Shown here piece by piece: positions 59,007-64,000 of a DNA stretch of 64,000 bases (position 1 is the first letter of the stretch; each line of letters starts with the position of its first letter). This stretch comes from Conexibacter sp. S30A1. GTDB taxonomy: Bacteria; Actinomycetota; Thermoleophilia; Solirubrobacterales; Solirubrobacteraceae. The stretch lies in the NCBI RefSeq assembly GCF_023330665.1, contig NZ_CP097127.1, forward strand, positions 1,984,001 to 2,048,000. Reading direction: 5' to 3'. Under the pieces are notes generated by a model, which did no database searches, had not been told where the DNA came from, and was given only the letters and a program-made list of their open reading frames with translations. The position numbers were made by a program, and so were the translations under genes.

Positions 59007-59273
59007 ATGAGCCCCAAGGAACGCCTTGCGGTCACGGTGGACGCGGAGCTGGTGCGCTTCGGCAACCAGGTGGTGGCGGACGGCCGCGCCGAGAGCCTCA
59101 GCGCCTGGGTCAACACGGCCCTGCGGGCGGCGCTCAAGCGCGACGAGAAGCTGCGGGCTATGGATGCGGTCATCGCGGAGTACGAGGCCGAGCATGGCGA
59201 GATCACCGAAGCCGACATGATCGCCGCCGAGCGCGAGCTGCAGGCCAGGGCGATCCACGTGCGACCACGGTGA
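59007..59273 (+). CDS. VapB-like antitoxin
   Basis: 88 residues: an N-terminal ribbon-helix-helix-like part (KERLAVTVDAELVRFGNQVV and SLSAWVNTALRAAL) followed by an acidic tail that would wrap the toxin (AVIAEYEAEHGEITEADMIA). The stop overlaps the start of the PIN-domain gene (GTGA), the normal order in type II toxin-antitoxin modules. The antitoxin probably represses its own promoter. Confidence 0.82.
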   Translation: MSPKERLAVTVDAELVRFGNQVVADGRAESLSAWVNTALRAALKRDEKLRAMDAVIAEYEAEHGEITEADMIAAERELQARAIHVRPR

Positions 59274-59638
59274 CACTGCTCCTCGATGCGGGTGCGTTTG
59301 TCGCGCTGGAGCGTGGCGATCCGGCGGCGAACCGGCGGCTGAAGCGCCAGCGAGCACTCGGCAGCGCACCGATGACCCATGGCGGCATCGTCGGGCAGGT
59401 CTGGCGTGGCGGCGCGCGCCAGGCGAGGCTCGCGATGTGGCTTGCGACCGCAGTGGTGGTCCACCTCGACGAGGAGCTCGGGCGAGCGAGCGGCGCGCTG
59501 CTGGCGCGGACCGGCGGTGACGACGTGATCGACGCGGCGCTCGTGCTGCTCGCCCACGACGGCGACACGATCCTCACCTCGGACGCCGATGTGCTGGCGA
59601 CCGCAGCGGGCCGCCATGTCGACGTCATCCCGGCCTGA
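59270..59638 (+). CDS. PIN-domain toxin (VapC-like)
   Basis: 122 residues, GTG start. The PIN-domain acidic residues are visible in LLDAGAFVALERGD, in DEELGRASGALL, in DDVIDAALVLLA and in ILTSDADVLA, so a functional metal-dependent RNase is expected. Such toxins cut tRNA or rRNA when the antitoxin is degraded. A hairpin at 59716-59741 ends the operon. Confidence 0.85.
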   Translation: MTLLLDAGAFVALERGDPAANRRLKRQRALGSAPMTHGGIVGQVWRGGARQARLAMWLATAVVVHLDEELGRASGALLARTGGDDVIDAALVLLAHDGDTILTSDADVLATAAGRHVDVIPA

Positions 59639-59715
59639 TCGAGGCCGGTGACTGAACGCAGATCGGGGTGGTCAAGCAGAGTCGTCCCTAACAGGTCCTC
59701 TGCGCGAGCAGCGTG

Positions 59716-59741
59716 CGTTGCCTGCTGTTGAGCAGGCAACG
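59716..59741. terminator. Hairpin between convergent toxin and prolyl oligopeptidase genes
   Basis: An 11-base-pair perfect stem (59716-59726 with 59731-59741) around GTTG, between convergent genes. No T-tract. Confidence 0.65.
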
Positions 59742-59779
59742 CGGGGCGAGCGGGGCGATGACTGATGCCAGCGGGGCGG

Positions 59780-61891
59780 CTACCGTGGCGCCGTCGCCCC
59801 GCCGCCAACTGTGCCCTCGATGAAGGCCAGCACGTCGGTCGCCTTGGCTATCGCCTTCGTGGTCGGAAGGCCGTGGCCGTGGCCGGCCGAGGTCTCGGTT
59901 CGTAGCAGGACCACAGCGGGCGGCGCGGAGGAAGCCTCCTCGTGGCTACCGGCAGCGGCCTGCAGGGTGGCTGCGAACTTGAACGAGTGCCCCGGGATGA
60001 CCCTGTCATCGTGGTCGCCGGTCGTGATCAGGATCGGCGGGTAGCGCCAGCCGGGCTGGACGTTGTGCAGCGGCGAGTAGGCGCGCAGCCACCGGTACTG
60101 CTCGGGGTCGTCGGGGTCACCGTAGTCACTCTTCCACGCCCACCCGATCGTGAAGCGGTGAAAGCGCAGCATGTCCAGCACGCCAACCTCTGCCACGGCG
60201 GCGCCGAACAGCTCCGGTTGCTGGGTGAAGCAGGCGCCGACCAAAAGGCCACCGTTCGAGGCCCCATTGATCGCAATCCGGTCGGGTCGCGACCATCCCG
60301 AGCTGACGAGCCACCGGGCGCAGTCACAGAAGTCGTCGAAGACCCGCTGTTTGTTCGCGAGGATCCCCGCCCTGTGCCACGAGCGCCCATACTCTCCCCC
60401 GCCCCGCAGGACCGCCACAGCCAGGAGGCCCCCTCGCTCGACAAAGGTGGCCCACTCGACGCTGAACTGCGGGGTCAGGGGGACGTCGAAGCCACCGTAA
60501 CCGTAGAGCAGAGTGGGGACGTGCCCGTTCGGGTCCACATCGCGTCGACGCGTGAGAAAGAGTGGGATCGACACGCCGTCGTCGGCGGTGATAAACACCT
60601 GCTCGCTGACGAGCGTCCGCGGATCGATGGATGCGGCCGGACCCCTGAGCAGCCGCGTTTCGCCGCCGGCCAGATCGTGCTCCCACAGGGAGCCCGAGTC
60701 GGTGAACGAGGTGACTACGAAGTACAGCTCGTCACTGTCCGGATTGCCCTCGAATCCGGGAGCGTCGTAGTCGGCAAGCAGCGAAGAGACCGCGGGGAGC
60801 GGGAGATCACGCACATGGGAGCCGTCGAACCGGAACACCGCCAGCCTCGAGCAGGCGTCCTTCAGGTAATGGCAGACGAGCTGGCCGCCGCAGTGGCGCG
60901 CGGCGCGAAGCAGGTCGCGCGACTCCGGGATCACTTCGCGCCACCGCTCCCGCGCAGGGTTATCGAGGTCGACGGCGACGATCCGCTGGCGCTCCGCTCC
61001 GTCATCCGTTAGCAGATAGAAGGTGTCTCCGAAGTTCGCGATGTAGCTCACCTTCGAGGCGAAGTCGGCCACGAGCGGCTGCAGCCCCCTCGGCGGGTCC
61101 TCGCGGTCGAGCACGCGCAGCTGCGCCTCGGGGGCGGTCCCCTCGAAGATCGAGATCACGACGAAGCGCCCGTCGTCACTCACGACGGCTTGGGGGATCC
61201 ACTCGGGCTGATCGGGAGCCTCGAAGACGAGCTCGTCTTCGCTCTGCGGCGTCCCAAGCCGGTGAAACCAGACCTTCTGGGAACTCGTCGCTTCCAGGTA
61301 CTCAGCACCCGGCTCGGGCGGGTCGACGGCCCCATAGTAGAAGCCCGATCCGTCCCTCAGCCAAGCCGCGCGCGAGTGCTTTGACCACTCAACGACATCC
61401 GGCCGGTCCTGGCCTGATGCTACCTCGCGAACCCTCCAGGTCATCCAGTCCGACCCGGCGGCACTCGTGGCGTAGGCGACGAGCGTCCCGTCCTCGGTCA
61501 CGTCAAACGAGGTCATAGCGACCGTACCGTCGGACGACAGCTCGTTCGGGTCAAGCAGAACCCGCCCCGCGTCCTCGGGACCGTCCATCACGTGGAGAAC
61601 GTCCTGGTTCTGAAGGCCGCTATTGCGCAGCTGAAACCAGCGCTCGCCGCGCTTGAAGGGTGCCGTGAACCTGGCGTAATCCCACAGCTCCGAGAGGCGC
61701 CGGCCGATCTCCTCGCGCGCCTTGACCTGAGACAGCCACTCCTCGGTGAGCATGTTCTCAGCGTCGACCCAGGCTCGGGTCTGTGACGCATTCGTGTCCT
61801 CCAGCCAGCGGTACGGATCGGCCACCAGCTCGCCGTGATAATCGTCCACCTGGTCGACGCGGTGGGCCAGCGCGAGCGGATTTACTGTCAC
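59780..61891 (-). CDS. Prolyl oligopeptidase (S9A) family serine peptidase
   Basis: 703 residues, GTG start. N-terminal propeller (YHGELVADPYRWLEDTNASQ at the start) and a C-terminal hydrolase domain with the nucleophile Ser in INGASNGGLLVGACF, the Asp in TGDHDDRVIPGHSFK and the His in SAGHGHGLPTTKA. It cleaves short peptides after proline in the cytoplasm; no signal peptide. The start is uncertain because no ribosome-binding site is visible. Confidence 0.93.
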   Translation of the reverse strand: MTVNPLALAHRVDQVDDYHGELVADPYRWLEDTNASQTRAWVDAENMLTEEWLSQVKAREEIGRRLSELWDYARFTAPFKRGERWFQLRNSGLQNQDVLHVMDGPEDAGRVLLDPNELSSDGTVAMTSFDVTEDGTLVAYATSAAGSDWMTWRVREVASGQDRPDVVEWSKHSRAAWLRDGSGFYYGAVDPPEPGAEYLEATSSQKVWFHRLGTPQSEDELVFEAPDQPEWIPQAVVSDDGRFVVISIFEGTAPEAQLRVLDREDPPRGLQPLVADFASKVSYIANFGDTFYLLTDDGAERQRIVAVDLDNPARERWREVIPESRDLLRAARHCGGQLVCHYLKDACSRLAVFRFDGSHVRDLPLPAVSSLLADYDAPGFEGNPDSDELYFVVTSFTDSGSLWEHDLAGGETRLLRGPAASIDPRTLVSEQVFITADDGVSIPLFLTRRRDVDPNGHVPTLLYGYGGFDVPLTPQFSVEWATFVERGGLLAVAVLRGGGEYGRSWHRAGILANKQRVFDDFCDCARWLVSSGWSRPDRIAINGASNGGLLVGACFTQQPELFGAAVAEVGVLDMLRFHRFTIGWAWKSDYGDPDDPEQYRWLRAYSPLHNVQPGWRYPPILITTGDHDDRVIPGHSFKFAATLQAAAGSHEEASSAPPAVVLLRTETSAGHGHGLPTTKAIAKATDVLAFIEGTVGGGATAPR

Positions 61892-62151
61892 AGGCGTCTG
61901 CTGATTCCAAGCCTTGCCACGCGCTCAGCAGTCTATACGCGGGTTCCCTGCCCGCAACGAACTGCAGGGCCAGCCACTGCCCTGCTCTCAGGCGCCAGGT
62001 TTCAGAGCTCGCCGGCCAAGTGCAGCGGGGCGCTCAGCCGACGCAGAACTTCATGTCCTCACGATTCTCAGCCCGGCAAGCAGCGCAAACCAAGCGGCCG
62101 CGCCCCCTCTAAACAGGATCAATGCAGCTTACCTCTACAGTGGCGGGCCGT

Positions 62152-63984
62152 ATGGCCAGCCGCTCCGATATCCGCAACCTCGCGATCGTCGCGCACGTCG
62201 ACCATGGCAAGACGACGCTGGTCGACGCGCTGCTTTGGCAGTCGGGCGCGTTCCGCTCAAACCAGGACGTGGCCGACAGGGTGCTCGACTCGATGGACCT
62301 GGAGCGCGAGAAGGGGATCACGATCCTCGCCAAGAACACGGCGGTGCGCTACGGCGAGATCAAGCTGAACATCATCGACACGCCCGGGCACGCCGACTTC
62401 GGCGGCGAGGTCGAGCGTGGGCTGACGATGGTGGACGGCGTGCTGCTCCTGGTCGACGCCTCCGAGGGGCCGCTGCCACAGACCCGCTTTGTGCTGCGCA
62501 AGGCACTCGAGGCGCGGCTGCCGGTGATCCTCGTGATCAACAAGATCGACCGCCCGGACGCGCGCATCGCCGAGGTGATCGACGAGGTCTATGAGCTCTT
62601 CCTGGACCTCGAGGCCGACGAGTCGCAGATCGACTTTCCGATCGTCTACACCAACGCCAAGGCGGGCACCGCGACGCTCGATATGAACGTTCCGGGGAGC
62701 GACCTGGGGCCGCTGCTCGAGCTGCTGGTCGAGCACATTCCCGCCCCCGAGTACGACCCGGAGGCGCCGCTGCAGGCGCACGTGACCAACCTCGACGCCT
62801 CCCCGTACGTGGGGCGGATCGCGATCTGCCGCGTACACCAGGGCGTGATCCGCCGCGGCGAGACGGTCGCCTGGTGCCGCGCCGACGGCTCGGTGGAGCG
62901 CGTGAGGGTGACCGAGCTTTATTTGACCGAGGCACTCGAGCGCGTGAGCGCCGAGGAGGCGCGCGCGGGCGACATCATCGCGCTGGCCGGCATCCCGGAG
63001 ATCACGATCGGCGACACGCTCTCGGACCCCGAGGATCCGCGGCCGCTGCCGCCGATCACCGTCGATGAGCCGTCGCTGTCGGTGACGATCGGCACCAACG
63101 ACTCGCCGCTCGCCGGCCAGGACGGGGACAAGCTGACCGCCTCACAGCTGAAGGCGCGACTCGAGCGCGAGCTGGTGGGCAACGTGTCGCTGCGCATCAG
63201 CGAGACCGAGCGGCCCGATGTCTGGGAGGTCCAGGGTCGCGGCGAGCTGGCGCTGGCGGTGCTGGTCGAGGTGATGCGCCGCGAGGGCTTCGAGCTGACG
63301 GTCGGCAAGCCGCAGGTCGTCACGCGCGAGATCGACGGCAAGCTGCACGAGCCGATGGAGCGCATGAGCGTGGATGCGCCAGAGGAGTACGTGGGCGTGA
63401 TCACGCAGATGCTGGCGCTGCGCAAGGGCCGCATGGAGCAGATGGTCAACCACGGCACCGGCTGGGTGCGGATGGAGTACATCGTCCCGGCACGCGGGCT
63501 GATCGGCTTCCGCACCGAGTTCCTCACCGAGACCCGCGGCACCGGCCTGGTGCACCACGTCTTTGACCGCTGGGAGCCGTGGCAGGGTGATATCCGCACG
63601 CGCGGCACCGGCTCGCTGGTCGCGGACCGTCGCGGCAGGGTGGCGGCGTTTGCGCTCTTCAACCTGCAGGAGCGTGGCTCGTTGTTCGTCTCACCAGGCG
63701 AGGAGGTCTACGAGGGCATGATCGTGGGCGAGAACGCGCGCGCCGAGGACCTCGACGTCAACGCCGTCAAGGAGAAGCACCTGACCAACATGCGCTCCTC
63801 CACGGCCGACGAGCTGGTGCGGCTCGTGCCCAAGCGCGAGCTGTCGCTCGACCAGGCGCTCGAGTTCCTGCGCGAGGACGAGTGCGTCGAGGTGACACCA
63901 CTCAACGTGCGCCTGCGAAAGACCGTGCTCGAGCAGACCGCGCGCGTCAAGGCGGCACGGGCGCGCAAGCGCAGCGACAGCTGA
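62152..63984 (+). CDS. typA: Ribosome-associated GTPase TypA/BipA
   Basis: 610 residues from ATG 62152; ATG 62122 would add ten residues, but TACAGT just upstream of 62152 suggests a near-leaderless start. Translational-GTPase motifs: G1 [10 protein letters not shown]2 region [11 protein letters not shown]3 [11 protein letters not shown]4 NKIDRPDA. The EF-G-like domains and the TypA-specific C-terminus ([31 protein letters not shown]) are complete. It helps 50S assembly and stress growth. The gene ends just inside the window edge. Confidence 0.95.
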   Translation: MASRSDIRNLAIVAHVDHGKTTLVDALLWQSGAFRSNQDVADRVLDSMDLEREKGITILAKNTAVRYGEIKLNIIDTPGHADFGGEVERGLTMVDGVLLLVDASEGPLPQTRFVLRKALEARLPVILVINKIDRPDARIAEVIDEVYELFLDLEADESQIDFPIVYTNAKAGTATLDMNVPGSDLGPLLELLVEHIPAPEYDPEAPLQAHVTNLDASPYVGRIAICRVHQGVIRRGETVAWCRADGSVERVRVTELYLTEALERVSAEEARAGDIIALAGIPEITIGDTLSDPEDPRPLPPITVDEPSLSVTIGTNDSPLAGQDGDKLTASQLKARLERELVGNVSLRISETERPDVWEVQGRGELALAVLVEVMRREGFELTVGKPQVVTREIDGKLHEPMERMSVDAPEEYVGVITQMLALRKGRMEQMVNHGTGWVRMEYIVPARGLIGFRTEFLTETRGTGLVHHVFDRWEPWQGDIRTRGTGSLVADRRGRVAAFALFNLQERGSLFVSPGEEVYEGMIVGENARAEDLDVNAVKEKHLTNMRSSTADELVRLVPKRELSLDQALEFLREDECVEVTPLNVRLRKTVLEQTARVKAARARKRSDS

Positions 63985-64000
63985 CCGCCGCCGCCGGCGG

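Noticed and set aside
1..64000. CRISPR arrays, tRNA or rRNA genes
   Set aside because: No regularly spaced repeats with spacers, and no cloverleaf or rRNA-like sequence noticed on either strand.

Overview
The window is GC-rich actinobacterial-type DNA. A fused two-WYL-domain PafBC-like regulator, a lactate-oxidation operon, split proline catabolism genes, TypA/BipA and many leaderless gene starts fit a soil actinobacterium. A deep lineage such as Thermoleophilia/Solirubrobacterales is my guess from gene content, not a demonstrated placement. No rRNA, tRNA, CRISPR array or prophage was seen.

Region 1 (about 1-26,050) is a catabolic region. It holds a sugar-type periplasmic binding protein, an amidohydrolase/SDR/3-hydroxyisobutyrate-dehydrogenase-family operon, a second amidohydrolase/SDR/SDR operon, a lone SDR, a CocE-type esterase with a berberine-bridge-type FAD oxidase, and a sugar-acid dehydratase operon (SAF small subunit, two UxaA-family subunits, glycerate kinase). 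A HisD-like protein lies divergent from that operon. A complete ribose-type ABC importer, an MDR-type oxidoreductase and a GntR/FCD regulator follow. From about 4.5 to 26 kb the sequence looks less GC-rich and less codon-biased than the rest, and three transposase remnants sit at 17.8-18.8 kb, so this part looks acquired. The logic would be import, hydrolytic deamination, oxidation, dehydration, then reduction to glycerate and phosphorylation; the true substrate is unknown. Repeats of a GATTGTCNGA-like motif at three promoters may mark one local regulon.

Region 2 (26.1-32.4 kb) is a tight operon read from a leaderless promoter: double cupin, M24-fold enzyme with an altered metal site, complete E1-alpha/E2/E1-beta of a 2-oxoacid (acetoin-type) dehydrogenase, and an XRE-cupin regulator. 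The combination is unusual and is the best candidate in the window for an undescribed pathway.

Region 3 (32.5-64 kb) looks like chromosomal core: phosphatidyltransferase, hopanoid-type epimerase, a glycosyltransferase/flippase/DedA operon, HD protein, WYL regulator, nucleotidyltransferase, lutABC with a GNAT gene (lutA apparently starts at CTG), split PutA, GH3 glycosidase, polysaccharide deacetylase, fadB/fadA with a divergent TetR gene, a GntR/beta-propeller pair, a Crp/Fnr regulator, a VapBC-like toxin-antitoxin pair, prolyl oligopeptidase and TypA. A gene-poor stretch at 57.6-59.0 kb carries a nested palindrome and a duplicated small-ORF segment. Several GC-rich hairpins, three of them sharing the loop CGCT inside a GGCC/GGCC core, lie at gene ends.
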